DNA from: Paucidesulfovibrio sp050251775
GTDB taxonomy: Bacteria; Desulfobacterota; Desulfovibrionia; Desulfovibrionales; Desulfovibrionaceae
NCBI GenBank assembly: GCA_050251775.1
Contig: JBFWMD010000001.1
Coordinates: 75,700-139,699 of the forward strand
Length of the DNA: 64,000 nt
Direction: 5' to 3'
Shown: positions 42,291 to 51,003 of the stretch, one piece after another
How positions within the stretch are numbered: position 1 is the first letter of the stretch
Layout: each line of letters starts with the position of its first letter
Program-made: the position numbers and the translations under genes
Notes under the pieces: generated by a model
Told to the model about the DNA's origin: nothing
What the model saw: only the letters and a program-made list of their open reading frames with translations
Database searches by the model: none

Positions 42291-44087
42291 TTATCTGTTT
42301 CTGTATTGGTTGAGCACCTCAGAGGGTTTTCCCTCCATGTGAACCTTTCCTCTCTCAATCCAGTACAGCTTGTCGCAGCCTTCGACCGTGGACAGACGGT
42401 GTGCGACGATGATTAGCGTAATTTTTCCTTTGAAAGCATAAATTGTATTTAAGATAGCAACTTCACTTTTCGAGTCCAGCGAACTGGTTGCTTCGTCAAA
42501 GACTAAGATTTCTGGTCGCTTATAGAGAGCGCGAGCAATAGCTACGCGTTGTTGCTGCCCTCCAGAAAGGAGGACTCCGCGCTCTCCAATGGCCGTATCA
42601 ATCCCATCCGCCAAATCGCACAGAAAATCAACCGCAGCCATGTTGCAGCATTCCAGAACCCACGCTCTGTCTACCTCATGGGCAGGCACTCCGTAAGCAA
42701 TATTCTCGGACAACGTCCCATCGCAAATGTATGGGTCTTGAGGCACATACCCCAATTCGCCAATCTGCCAATTCCGCATATCCGACAGTGTTAATGGGAC
42801 TCCGTCCAGACAGATAGACCCGGCCTTCGGCACAAACAACCCATTCAAAATATTAACCAAGGTCGATTTCCCAGCACCGGAGTGCCCAATAATCCCTATG
42901 GCCTGACCTTTTAAAATTTCAATATCAATGTCTGTCAATGCGCGCCGTGGACTGCTCGCGTACTGGAAATCGACAGAGCGCAAAGAGAGACTCTTTTGCA
43001 TGCTAGGCCAGTGGGAAGGATACCCAAGCTCGTTTTTTTCCGTGACTGCGGTTTGAATTTCATAAAAATATTTTTCAACCTTCTGCACATAAGGCCACCC
43101 CACCCGGATCGCCCCCAAAGAGTCCAGCACCTTGTTAAGACAAGGTAAAATTCTCCAGCCTGTTGCTGCTAGTAATGTCGTGGTTCCTGTAATCCTGGCG
43201 TACGATCCACCTTGAAGCAGCAATAGCGCAATTACGCTGCATATCGCGGCAAAGCCCAGGGATTCTAAAAGATACATTGGCATGCAGCGCGCCATTTCCT
43301 GGCGAATTCCCGTCTGGACGAGCTGTTCCATGCACGTCTGGTATTCTTGGCGCAAGTTTTCTTCGCGACCGCATATTTTGACATCCCGTATGCCTTGGAG
43401 TGCCTTGTACACAATGCGATTTCTCTCAAGTTGAAGCTCGGCGAATTTTGAACTTAATCGTCCCAAGGCTCCGCGTACAGAGCGAAACAGCACGAAACCA
43501 ATGACGCCAAGCACCCCGAAACAGCCCAAAGAGACGAGTGGTTCAATCAATAAAAGCCCTGCAAGGACAATTGTGATCGAAAATAGGTCGCACAGAAGGA
43601 TCATCAGGTATTTGGCTGTCGAGCCATAGAAAAAAACCCATAGCGTTCCCGTTGAAAGATCCGAAGCATTGTTACGCAAATGCCATTCGTACGGGAATTG
43701 CAAAAAAGTGCTCAATAAATGAAGTCCAAAAAAACGCTCAACCTCGCGGTCAAGGCGAATGGCCCAGTAGCTGCCGAGCGCACGAAGGCAATTATTCAAC
43801 AGGATGGTGATAACTGTTACAGAACAGAGCAGAAGTAAAAAAGCCTTTGGCTCCCCCCAGGTAGAAATAGGAATAATGGTCCATAGCCAGGAAATTTTGT
43901 TTGATGCGATGACATCTTCTGGGGAGGAGAGAGCTCCGCCTAGCAGGGCAAGAAGGGCAATAACACATAGCTGCGAAAATGCTACAAGCAAAGATGTAAA
44001 TACAGCAACGCCAAACCGGGTGCGCAGAGCAATATCAAGACGGCGATAGATGGATAGTATGGTTGCCAGCATTGAATCTGAGCGCAT
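42291..44087 (-). CDS. one-piece ABC exporter (PglK/MsbA-like)
   Basis: 598 residues: about six membrane segments in the first 320 residues, then an ATPase domain with Walker A GHSGAGKSTL, the signature LSGGQQQRVAIARAL, Walker B ILVFDEATSS and the H-loop IVAHRLSTV. This half-transporter design, working as a dimer, exports lipid A, lipids or, in PglK, a lipid-linked oligosaccharide. An STT3-type transferase is encoded 0.7 kb away and no Wzx flippase is visible in the island, so a PglK-like role is inferred. It starts 3 bases after the regulator gene. Confidence 0.88.
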   Translation of the reverse strand: MRSDSMLATILSIYRRLDIALRTRFGVAVFTSLLVAFSQLCVIALLALLGGALSSPEDVIASNKISWLWTIIPISTWGEPKAFLLLLCSVTVITILLNNCLRALGSYWAIRLDREVERFFGLHLLSTFLQFPYEWHLRNNASDLSTGTLWVFFYGSTAKYLMILLCDLFSITIVLAGLLLIEPLVSLGCFGVLGVIGFVLFRSVRGALGRLSSKFAELQLERNRIVYKALQGIRDVKICGREENLRQEYQTCMEQLVQTGIRQEMARCMPMYLLESLGFAAICSVIALLLLQGGSYARITGTTTLLAATGWRILPCLNKVLDSLGAIRVGWPYVQKVEKYFYEIQTAVTEKNELGYPSHWPSMQKSLSLRSVDFQYASSPRRALTDIDIEILKGQAIGIIGHSGAGKSTLVNILNGLFVPKAGSICLDGVPLTLSDMRNWQIGELGYVPQDPYICDGTLSENIAYGVPAHEVDRAWVLECCNMAAVDFLCDLADGIDTAIGERGVLLSGGQQQRVAIARALYKRPEILVFDEATSSLDSKSEVAILNTIYAFKGKITLIIVAHRLSTVEGCDKLYWIERGKVHMEGKPSEVLNQYRNR

Positions 44088-44090
44088 ATG

Positions 44091-44615
44091 CTATAAGACC
44101 TTCCAATTCGGTCGACTCAAAAAAATCTCACCGTGAATCTCAAATTCAGATGGTGCAAGATCAATCGTACGAATCTTGCGCGCCACTTTATCCTCAACGA
44201 TACGGCAGAGTTTATCCAGCCTACCCCGATCGATATTGCCTACAATCAAAACATCAATGAGGCCGGAGTCCTTGCCAAGGGCATAATCGTCCAAAATGTA
44301 AATTGCATGGACATCCCCAAGGCTCGCCACCACCTCGTCCACAAGCTGATCTATGCCTAATGTTTTCCGGACAATAGAGCTGATTTCCGGAAAGAACGGA
44401 TGCTTCTGATTCGCCCGGAAATATACCGACCTACCGTTCTGCTCCCGCTCCAGATAGCCTGCGCTGGTCAGGTTATCCAATTCACCTTTGATTGCGTTGG
44501 GTGAAACGTGAAATTCGCTCGCCAGCTCCCGCAGGTAGCAGGAAACCTGGGGGTTGAGGAACAGCTTCATCAGCAGCTTGATACGTGTTTTTGACGTAAA
44601 TAGCTCGGTTAGCAT
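44091..44615 (-). CDS. winged-helix regulator with degenerate nucleotidyltransferase-like domain
   Basis: About 174 residues. The first 75 form an ArsR-like winged helix (YLRELASEFHVSPNAIKGEL). The rest looks like the MNT-type nucleotidyltransferase fold: AIYILDDYALGKDSGLIDVL aligns with the usual GSxArG...SDiDLl, but the catalytic glycine-serine and aspartate pair are not intact, so it may only bind a nucleotide. It heads the island transcript and overlaps nothing, with the ABC exporter 3 bases downstream. It may regulate the locus. The frame reaches 44702, but ATG 44615 begins at the conserved domain. Confidence 0.75.
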   Translation of the reverse strand: MLTELFTSKTRIKLLMKLFLNPQVSCYLRELASEFHVSPNAIKGELDNLTSAGYLEREQNGRSVYFRANQKHPFFPEISSIVRKTLGIDQLVDEVVASLGDVHAIYILDDYALGKDSGLIDVLIVGNIDRGRLDKLCRIVEDKVARKIRTIDLAPSEFEIHGEIFLSRPNWKVL

Positions 44616-44781
44616 GAGTGGGTTCGTACAAAAAAAATGAACAGAATACAAGAGGGGACACATGGGATATTTTATGAGAAATTGGCGACAGGCCTTGCTC
44701 AAGTTGCTTTTCCAATTTCAAGCGTGTAGTGGGACAGCTTGTGAATTGTCGAATCTCTCCGCTCCTTCGCGAGGTTATAAG
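44616..44781. other. divergent region between island regulator and STT3 gene
   Basis: 166 bases between divergent starts, A/T-rich next to the regulator with an A8 run at 44629-44636. It should hold promoters for both the minus-strand island and the oligosaccharyltransferase, making it the likely binding place of the winged-helix regulator. I found no clear palindrome. Confidence 0.45.
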
Positions 44782-46977
44782 ATGACCACCGCTCTGCAAC
44801 GAATCCTTGGACCGGCAGGACCGCCAGTCAGCCAGCCTGATCCGCGTAAGGACTGGAAGCTCCTCCTTTTGGTCTGCCTGCTCGCCTGGCTTGTGAACCT
44901 TGCCATGCGGCTCATAGATCTCTCAGAATGGGGACATCCCGGCCTTTTCGTCAACGGCGGGCATGTCATGGCCACGCACGACGCATACTATTGGCTGGCC
45001 GCTGCCAAGGGCGTACGCGGGACGTTCAACTCGGAGATGCAAAACCTGCTCAAGGTGTTGGCCGTCTTCTTTGATGGGGACCTTGTCCGGGCCGCGTTCT
45101 ATGGCCCGGCACTGCTCTCCGGACTGGTCGGGGTCGTGGGAGCGCTTTGGGGCTGGCTCCTGGCCGGGCGCAATGGCGCTTGGCTGGCTGGCCTGCTGTC
45201 CGGGCTTGCTCCGGGCTTCTTCCGCCGCACCCGACTGGGATATTTCGATACGGACCTGATGACCCTGCTCGCTCCACTCCTGATGTCCTTCTTCCTCTTT
45301 TATCTGTTGCGAAATTATCTCGTTGTGTCCTGGAGAAGAGATTCAGGAGACGCGGCAGGAACTGACGGAGTGTCGCCATTTTTTCTTGTGCTCCCATTCG
45401 CCTTGATCGCGCGTATGGGGTGGTGGTTTCACCAAGACATTTTCCTGTTCGGACTGGTTCTGCTCTTCCTCGCATTTGGCCTTCTTCTGGTCGCCGGGAA
45501 GCCGGAGAAGCGTGGCGAAGCCCTGTTGCTTCTAGCCATCTTCGCGATGCTGGCATTTTGGGGAAGGGAAGGAACCGGATACAGCTATAGGTTTGCTCCC
45601 TGGTCTCTCCTGGCTGCTCCCGCCCTGGTGGCAGGCTGGATGTTTGCGCCGTTGCCTCTGCGTCACAAAATTTCGGGAACCTGGTGCGGAGTGGGCTTTT
45701 TCCTGGCCGTTGTTCTGGCCGGGGGCTTTTGGGGGTGGCCTCTGCAGGCTGTCTGGTCCCAGCTCGCCCCGTACTTCAAGCCTGTGGCCGAGGGCGTCGT
45801 CGCAGGAGCGAGCGTCGGAGTCACGCCTCCGGTGTATCCGGCCATCGCCCAGAGCATTATCGAGGCCGAAGGCATGAGTATCCTGGGCGTGCTCCTGCGC
45901 CTTGGACCGTTTGTCTGGCTGGCTCCCTTCGGAATACTCGGCCTGTTCTGGGTGCTGCTGCGCCGGCCCGCGGCCCTGTTGCTCCTGCCGTTGCTCGGCC
46001 TGGGCATCGCGGGTTGGAAGCTCGGCGTGCGTTTCACCATGTTCGGCGGCCCGGCCGTAGCCATTGGATTGGCCGTGCCCCTGGCCTGGGCCTTGGACCG
46101 CGCCGTGCGCAACGGCAAGCTGCGCAACTGGCAGCAGGCGGCTGTCCAGGCGCTGGTGGGGCTGGCGATTCTCACGGGCCTCGCCCTTCACTATCAGGCC
46201 TTGCCCCTGACTCCGGTCATGGACCGTCCCCATGGCGAGGCGCTGGTGGCCCTGGGGGAGAAGGTTCCGGAAGGCAGCATGGTCTGGACCTGGTGGGATT
46301 ACGGCTATGCGACCCAGTTCTATGCGGGACGGATGACTCCCTCGGACGGCGGACAGCACGGAGGCCGGTACATTTATCCCACGGCCCTGGCCCTGACATC
46401 GGATTCTCTGCAACAGTCCGCCGGGATCATCAAATATGCGGCGAATCACGGCGGCGATCCCTCCCCCCTTTGGGATCAGATGGGCGCGGAAAAGGCCCAG
46501 ACGCAGGTGGAAGCGTTGCGCACAGAGGATGTGCCCGAGCCTGAGAATCCCCAGTATCTCGTCGTGCCCTGGTCCGCCATGCGGCTGTCCAAGTGGATCA
46601 ACTTCTTCGGTTCCTGGCGGCTGGACAATGGTCCGGCGGTGGGCCGTCCCCTGTACCAGCGCGTGACCACGCCGTTTCAGATCGACCCGGGTCGGGGACT
46701 GTTCGTGCCTGCGGACGGCAGCCGGCCCTTCCCCATCAGCAGCGTGGACGTGCTCGACGGTGGTGACTACAAGCACCACGATTTCTTACAAAATCTTGAC
46801 GGTGCGCATCTGGTCATCAACAAGGGGCAGCAGGATACGTATCTCCTGGATGAGACTTTCTACAGCAGCACCCTTGTGCGCCTTCTGGTGGGCAATCCCG
46901 AAGATCCGGCCATCAGCGAACACTTCCAGCTGGTGGTTGAAGGCACGCCCCATGTGCGCATTTATCGGGTGAAGTAG
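44782..46977 (+). CDS. STT3/PglB-type oligosaccharyltransferase
   Basis: About 731 residues with 11-13 predicted membrane segments and a C-terminal periplasmic domain. The catalytic WWDYG is present (MVWTWWDYGYATQF). ATHDAYYWLAAAKG matches the first-loop metal site, and RRTRLGYFDTDLMTLL the second acidic motif (PglB has GYYDTD). SIIEAEGMSILG may supply the loop-5 glutamate. It would move a lipid-linked oligosaccharide onto asparagine in N-X-S/T sequons of exported proteins. ATG 44782 has GAGG upstream. PglB homologues are known in Desulfovibrio, which supports the assignment. Confidence 0.9.
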   Translation: MTTALQRILGPAGPPVSQPDPRKDWKLLLLVCLLAWLVNLAMRLIDLSEWGHPGLFVNGGHVMATHDAYYWLAAAKGVRGTFNSEMQNLLKVLAVFFDGDLVRAAFYGPALLSGLVGVVGALWGWLLAGRNGAWLAGLLSGLAPGFFRRTRLGYFDTDLMTLLAPLLMSFFLFYLLRNYLVVSWRRDSGDAAGTDGVSPFFLVLPFALIARMGWWFHQDIFLFGLVLLFLAFGLLLVAGKPEKRGEALLLLAIFAMLAFWGREGTGYSYRFAPWSLLAAPALVAGWMFAPLPLRHKISGTWCGVGFFLAVVLAGGFWGWPLQAVWSQLAPYFKPVAEGVVAGASVGVTPPVYPAIAQSIIEAEGMSILGVLLRLGPFVWLAPFGILGLFWVLLRRPAALLLLPLLGLGIAGWKLGVRFTMFGGPAVAIGLAVPLAWALDRAVRNGKLRNWQQAAVQALVGLAILTGLALHYQALPLTPVMDRPHGEALVALGEKVPEGSMVWTWWDYGYATQFYAGRMTPSDGGQHGGRYIYPTALALTSDSLQQSAGIIKYAANHGGDPSPLWDQMGAEKAQTQVEALRTEDVPEPENPQYLVVPWSAMRLSKWINFFGSWRLDNGPAVGRPLYQRVTTPFQIDPGRGLFVPADGSRPFPISSVDVLDGGDYKHHDFLQNLDGAHLVINKGQQDTYLLDETFYSSTLVRLLVGNPEDPAISEHFQLVVEGTPHVRIYRVK

Positions 46978-46994
46978 GCGGGGAAAACTGACCC

Positions 46995-48089
46995 TCAGGG
47001 CCGTTCATCGAGAAATCCGCTTTGGAGCACGGCTTCGGCTGCCTGTTGGTGGCCGAGGCCGTTCCAATGCGCGTCCCGTTCGAACTCGAAACGGGTGTTC
47101 TTTTCCGCATGCGCCTTTTGGAAGAGCGGCTGCATATCCAGCACGCCGAAGCCTTTTGCCCGCGCCCTGGCCATGAACCCCCGCCGCATTTGCGCGAAAT
47201 AGCTCTGGTCCGCCTGAGGGTCATATCCGCTGTCGTAGAGCTGGGGCCGCACCCCGTCCATCACGAAAAGCATCCGTTCCGGCGGGAGTCCGGTCTCCAG
47301 CGGCAAGCGGCGCAGAAATTCGTCCACGGCCAGCCGCGAGAGGCGCAGCCGCTCTGAATCGGCCTCCGCCACGGTCTGGCCGACGTAGTGGGTCTCCTTG
47401 GACGAAGAGAACAGCTTTCGCACCCGGTCCGGGATCTCCTGCACCCGTGCGTTGGTCAGCAGGTACAGGGCCAGACGGGAATGCCTGGCCAGCCGCGTCG
47501 CCCAGGAGGGCGCATAATCCTGGCGCACGAACTTCAGGCCCGAGGTGTCTTCCTGGAAGTAATGGAATCCCGGCATGTTCGCATAGCGTGTCAGGGATTC
47601 GTCGAAATCATTGCCCACAATGACGAAGAGTAGCCGGGTCGCGTGAAATTCGGCGCTGGCGTAGCGTGCATAGGCGAGATACTGCGACAGGGGTGCGCCG
47701 GACGCCGCAAAGCTGTAGACGCGGCCATGTCCCTGAAGCGCTACGGCCAGCCGGGCCTGGAGGGTTTCGGCATAGGGAAGCATGACGGCCTCCACATAGC
47801 TGTCGCCGATAACGGCCGTCAAAGGCGTGGCCGCCTCCTGCACGTAGTCCTGGTCGTTGACAAAGCCGAAATTGTTGACATGGACCCGGTTGGTCATGGC
47901 GAAGTCGGCAAAGCGCGACCATGTGGAGGTACGGTCCGGCTCGAAATGATAGATGGGCGCGGCGGCGTTCACGGGCTGGGTGTGCAGCCCTTCGTTGACG
48001 GGCAGCAGGCGCAGCAGGGCCTCCAACAGACAGAGGGCCAGAAGCAGCCCGAAAGCCGCAGCCGCGAAATTGGCGAACAGACGCCTCAT
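46995..48089 (-). CDS. membrane-anchored SGNH-type hydrolase-like protein
   Basis: About 364 residues with an N-terminal membrane anchor (about 8-24). SGNH blocks are visible: TAVIGDSYVEAVML (block I), ASGAPLSQYL, IVGNDFDESL (block III) and FERDAHWNGLGH with the catalytic Asp-His pair near the end. The family includes periplasmic O-acetylesterases and acyltransferase partners such as AlgX-like proteins. It is convergent with the oligosaccharyltransferase gene at a distance of 17 bases. A role in modifying the same glycan is possible but not shown. Confidence 0.8.
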   Translation of the reverse strand: MRRLFANFAAAAFGLLLALCLLEALLRLLPVNEGLHTQPVNAAAPIYHFEPDRTSTWSRFADFAMTNRVHVNNFGFVNDQDYVQEAATPLTAVIGDSYVEAVMLPYAETLQARLAVALQGHGRVYSFAASGAPLSQYLAYARYASAEFHATRLLFVIVGNDFDESLTRYANMPGFHYFQEDTSGLKFVRQDYAPSWATRLARHSRLALYLLTNARVQEIPDRVRKLFSSSKETHYVGQTVAEADSERLRLSRLAVDEFLRRLPLETGLPPERMLFVMDGVRPQLYDSGYDPQADQSYFAQMRRGFMARARAKGFGVLDMQPLFQKAHAEKNTRFEFERDAHWNGLGHQQAAEAVLQSGFLDERP

Positions 48090-48137
48090 GCACGACACTC
48101 CGGCGCGTCGCAATGCGGAGGCTTCTGCACGCTCACG

Positions 48138-48162
48138 AAAAAGGGGCGGGAAGCCCCGCCCC
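48138..48162 (-). terminator. intrinsic terminator for the lipoprotein gene
   Basis: Read on the minus strand, GGGGCGGG (48162-48155) pairs with CCCGCCCC (48150-48143) around a 4-base loop and is followed by five T (48142-48138). Clear Rho-independent form, 22 bases after the lipoprotein stop. Confidence 0.8.
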
Positions 48163-48183
48163 TGGGATGCCGTTGGATTGCGG

Positions 48184-48579
48184 CTACTCGCAGACCTTCC
48201 ACTTGCCGTCTTCTTTGACCAGGGCGATTGTTTCGTCCATGTCGTCGGACTTCTCGTCGTCCGGGCCCTTGGCCGTGATCTTGCCGCTGACATGCACGGT
48301 GGCGCTGTCGCCTTTTTCTTCCACGATCTCGTACTTGAGTCCGGAAAAGTCGAACGTGTACTGCTTGAGTTCCTTGGAAATCTCGTCAATCAGCTCCTGG
48401 GGGGGCATCTCGTCGAGCATCTTTTTGCAGAAGTTCTCGGAAGCCGTCTTGAAGTCGCCGCTGACCGTGGCTTCCAGAGCGCCCTGCGCGGCCTTTTCCG
48501 GTCCGGGACCACTGCACCCGGCCAGAAGGGCGCTGAAAAGAAAGAGAACCGCAGCCAGATTCATGGCTTTGCGCAGCAT
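48184..48579 (-). CDS. small lipoprotein, DUF4878-like
   Basis: 131 residues. The signal peptide ends in the lipobox LLAGC with the lipidated cysteine at position 22. The mature domain, EATVSGDFKTASENFCKK through DETIALVKEDGKWKVC, matches small periplasmic lipoproteins of the NTF2-like/DUF4878 group, which end in a GKWKV strand. The residue after the cysteine is serine, consistent with outer-membrane sorting under the E. coli rule. No specific role can be given. Confidence 0.82.
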   Translation of the reverse strand: MLRKAMNLAAVLFLFSALLAGCSGPGPEKAAQGALEATVSGDFKTASENFCKKMLDEMPPQELIDEISKELKQYTFDFSGLKYEIVEEKGDSATVHVSGKITAKGPDDEKSDDMDETIALVKEDGKWKVCE

Positions 48580-48805
48580 ATGAAGTTACCTCGTTGTTCC
48601 GGTTGGGTGGGAGAGCCCCACAACTGTCTGAAGACTTACTCCCTAGCTTTGAGTGTGCGGGGCGTCAAGCAGCCAGGGGATTTGTATGGACCGCTCCTCC
48701 TTGCCTGCCGCGCAAATTATGCGCGGATTCGCAAGGGCAACCAGACGCGATCTCATTGTTTTTTATGGAATATGCGCTGGCATGGGCGTTGCTGATGGTC
48801 ACGAT

Positions 48806-49132
48806 ATGATCCGCAAGAAAACAGCAGCAAAAATCACGCACGCCGTTGTGGTGAGCCTTGTCTGGGGACTCTGCCTCGTGGCGACGGAGCAGAGCGCGTC
48901 GGCGCGAAACGGGGCAACCCAGGAAATCCGTACAGGGGCGGATTCCGTGGAGGATGACGGAGCAAAGGCGGATCGGAAGGGGCGTGCGGATTGCGGGGCG
49001 GAGGGCAGCACTCCGGGAGGGGAGGGGGAGATCGTGATCCAGGGTACTCTTGGTTCAGGGGCGAAGATCTGGGAGCGTTCCGAGACAGGGGCCGCGGAAA
49101 AGCGGGAGTCGCAAAAAAAGCCCGGCCCCTGA
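48806..49132 (+). CDS. possible small secreted protein
   Basis: About 108 residues. MIRKKTAAKITHAVVVSL plus VWGLCLVATEQSASA looks like a cleavable signal peptide; the mature part is charged and glycine-rich without a recognised domain. The frame is open back to 48653. No good ribosome site is visible and its 3' end lies in the minus-strand terminator at 49113-49141, so it may not be a real gene. Confidence 0.35.
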   Translation: MIRKKTAAKITHAVVVSLVWGLCLVATEQSASARNGATQEIRTGADSVEDDGAKADRKGRADCGAEGSTPGGEGEIVIQGTLGSGAKIWERSETGAAEKRESQKKPGP

Positions 49133-49141
49133 GGGCCGGGC
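49113..49141 (-). terminator. intrinsic terminator for the CII-like gene
   Basis: On the minus strand GCCCGGCCC (49141-49133) pairs with GGGCCGGGC (49128-49120) around a 4-base loop, followed by seven T (49119-49113). A strong Rho-independent terminator 37 bases after the CII-like stop. Confidence 0.88.
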
Positions 49142-49178
49142 AATCGATCAGCCCCGTCGCCAGTGGCGGAGCTTTGGC

Positions 49179-49481
49179 TCAGGCATTCACGGAATAGCCG
49201 TTGCCCGCCCCGGAGAACACGTCTTCCGAAGCGGTGTCGGTCTTCCGCACCAGGTCGAACCCGAATTTCGCAGCCATGTAGCGCAACGGCGCCAGGTTGC
49301 CGGTCGCTTTCATGAGATCCATGAGGGTTTCAACGCCGACCTTGGCAGTCGTGTCGAAGGGATTGGCTTCGCGAAGCATGGTGGAATAAGGCTTCCCGAT
49401 TTCCTCCGCGATGACCTTGGCCGGCTTGCCTCCCTCAAGAATGCTTTGCTGAATGATACGGGTCAAATCGTAAGCGTGCAT
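49179..49481 (-). CDS. phage regulatory CII-like protein
   Basis: About 100 residues resembling the phage CII_2 family: AYDLTRIIQQSILEGGKPAK, then VIAEEIGKPYSTMLREANPF as the helix-turn-helix, VGVETLMDLMKATGNLAPL as the following helices. The GTG at 49490 overlaps the AAGGAG ribosome site, so the ATG at 49481 is the better start. Such proteins control lysogeny, but no other phage gene is present here. It may be a domesticated remnant with a host role. A palindrome lies 127 bases upstream (49608-49630). Confidence 0.75.
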   Translation of the reverse strand: MHAYDLTRIIQQSILEGGKPAKVIAEEIGKPYSTMLREANPFDTTAKVGVETLMDLMKATGNLAPLRYMAAKFGFDLVRKTDTASEDVFSGAGNGYSVNA

Positions 49482-49607
49482 GACAGACACTCCTTCCGGT
49501 TTGCCTTAGCCAGGAGTCGGAATATCTTTACCAATCAAGAAGCGTGCCTGGGCGTATTCTCAAGCCCTGCAAGGATCGCCGGGGTTGAGTCTGCGCCCGG
49601 AGACAAG

Positions 49608-49649
49608 AAAAGACGCAAGATGCGTCTTTTGTGCGCCAAAAAAGACGCA
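49608..49649. promoter_or_regulatory. 23-bp palindrome plus third half-site (candidate operator)
   Basis: AAAAGACGCA (49608-49617) and TGCGTCTTTT (49621-49630) form a perfect 10-bp inverted repeat around AGA. The same 10-mer recurs in direct orientation at 49640-49649, 32 bases (about three helical turns) from the first. The repeated half-site suggests a cooperative operator for the CII-like regulator. The stem followed by T4 could also end transcripts from either side. Confidence 0.6.
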
Positions 49650-49669
49650 AATTTAGCCCCTGGTCCGGG

Positions 49670-49930
49670 TTACTTGCCGTCCTTGATCAGACGTTGGGCA
49701 ATGGCGAGGTCGTAGAGGGCCAGGGGATTGCGGTCCGGGCTGCGTTCCCGGTAGAGTTCGGACGCGGCCTCGATAACGTCGAACGGCAGCCATTCGTGCC
49801 GCTCCCATACTTCCGGGTGTCCGGCGTTCCAGAGCCGGAACTGGATCTGGCCGTTCTCCTCGCGGACGTACATCCGCGTGTCGTGGTCCTGCATGGACGG
49901 GAGATAGTACAGTCCGGTGTTGTCCTTCAT
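49670..49930 (-). CDS. hypothetical protein, 86 residues
   Basis: A small, soluble, mostly acidic and aromatic protein (RMYVREENGQIQFRLWN, HEWLPFDVIEAASELYRER). No signal peptide or membrane segment. A ribosome site (GAGCGATC, reading before the ATG) and a 29-base gap to the upstream YkgJ-like gene suggest co-transcription with it. I recognise no family. Confidence 0.65.
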   Translation of the reverse strand: MKDNTGLYYLPSMQDHDTRMYVREENGQIQFRLWNAGHPEVWERHEWLPFDVIEAASELYRERSPDRNPLALYDLAIAQRLIKDGK

Positions 49931-49959
49931 GATCGCTCCTCGTTTCCTGGCGGGTTGGT

Positions 49960-50631
49960 TCAGATGCGCACCGGCCGCTTGCGCAGCACCGTGCGTTCCC
50001 CGTCGTGGCGGACTTCCAGGCCGATGCCCGTGAGGACCCTGTCCAGGGGGCGTCCCAGCAGAAATTCCATGGCCTCCTGGGGAAGTCCTGTCTTTTCCGG
50101 AATGGCCCGGCGCAGTTCCTGATCATAGGCGAGAATTGCGCCCAGTTCCTCCAGGGCCGCATGGTCGCCCTCGGCAACGCTCCTGGCCAGGCTGGTCAGT
50201 CGGCGGGGCGAGCAGTGCCGGTCGTGGTCCTCCACGACCTCCAGAAGTGGGTGACCCTCGGGAAGCAGGTCGCGCCGGGAGAGGCGCTCCTTGTCGTAGA
50301 TGGCCTTGAGCTGTGCGTCGTTTTCGCAAAGCAGGGCGCGACATTCCAGGGGCCGATTCTCATAGATGCCGCAGGCCTTCGTTTCTTTGTCGAAAAACAT
50401 GCAAGGGCTGGAGTCGGGGACCGAACGGACCTTGATGATCTCCTCCACCAGGGGGACGACCTTCCCAAGGGGCTGGTCAAAGACCATCTCGCCCACGCGC
50501 AGGGTCGTGAGGGACTCCATGGGCAGCGCACCGCCCACGAGACCGGCGTCCTCGTCGTGCAGGGCGGGACCGCCCTTGCTGCAACAGATGCCGCAACGCC
50601 GGCAGCTGGCGGGGGTTTCGCGTTCGATCAT
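49960..50631 (-). CDS. YkgJ-family cysteine cluster protein
   Basis: 223 residues with the YkgJ/FliB-like zinc-or-iron cysteine cluster: CRRCGICCSKGGPAL near the N-terminus, then CMFFDKETKACGIYENRP and LECRALLC. These eight or so cysteines likely bind a metal or Fe-S cluster; the biochemical role of the family is not settled. The C-terminal half is helical. It sits upstream of the 86-residue gene and diverges from the dsr operon. Confidence 0.87.
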   Translation of the reverse strand: MIERETPASCRRCGICCSKGGPALHDEDAGLVGGALPMESLTTLRVGEMVFDQPLGKVVPLVEEIIKVRSVPDSSPCMFFDKETKACGIYENRPLECRALLCENDAQLKAIYDKERLSRRDLLPEGHPLLEVVEDHDRHCSPRRLTSLARSVAEGDHAALEELGAILAYDQELRRAIPEKTGLPQEAMEFLLGRPLDRVLTGIGLEVRHDGERTVLRKRPVRI

Positions 50632-51003
50632 CTCGTCTCCAGCCGGGCAGATTTGCGGAAGGTTCCGGGGCCGGCAGGAGGGATGGATACCCTGCTCGAG
50701 CCGTCAAGGCAAGAGGGCCGTCACGAGCGCGTCGCCAGTCTGGTGAGCCGGATGATAATAAGCGGAGACGCCGCGTTTCCGGGGATTTTGGGTTGACAAA
50801 GAACTACCGATGTCCTTAAAAGTGTTGGCAGCTTGTGCTATTTGTCACAGGTTTTCAGAGTGCGGCCGCTGCCCTCCGGGCTGCGGGCGTTCTCGTCATA
50901 GCACGGAAAGATGCCCGGACGCCCCGAACGCGGGAGGCCCATCCGGACGCGCTATCGGTGATGAGGGTAGTAACTTAATCCAAACGTTATGGAGGTTAAG
51001 GGA
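50632..51003 (+). other. dsr operon upstream region
   Basis: 372 bases between the YkgJ-like start (minus) and dsrA (plus). It holds the dsr promoter candidate at 50793-50821 and a GC-rich leader of about 180 bases. ATTTGTCACAGG at about 50839 could be half of a CRP/FNR-type site, but no second half is clear. GGAGG (50989-50994 region) provides the dsrA ribosome site. Confidence 0.5.
50793..50821 (+). promoter_or_regulatory. candidate dsr promoter
   Basis: A perfect TTGACA (50793-50798) is followed after 17 bases by TTAAAA (50816-50821), a weak -10. This spacing suits sigma-70. It lies about 180 bases before dsrA and is the best candidate in the region by eye. Confidence 0.5.
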
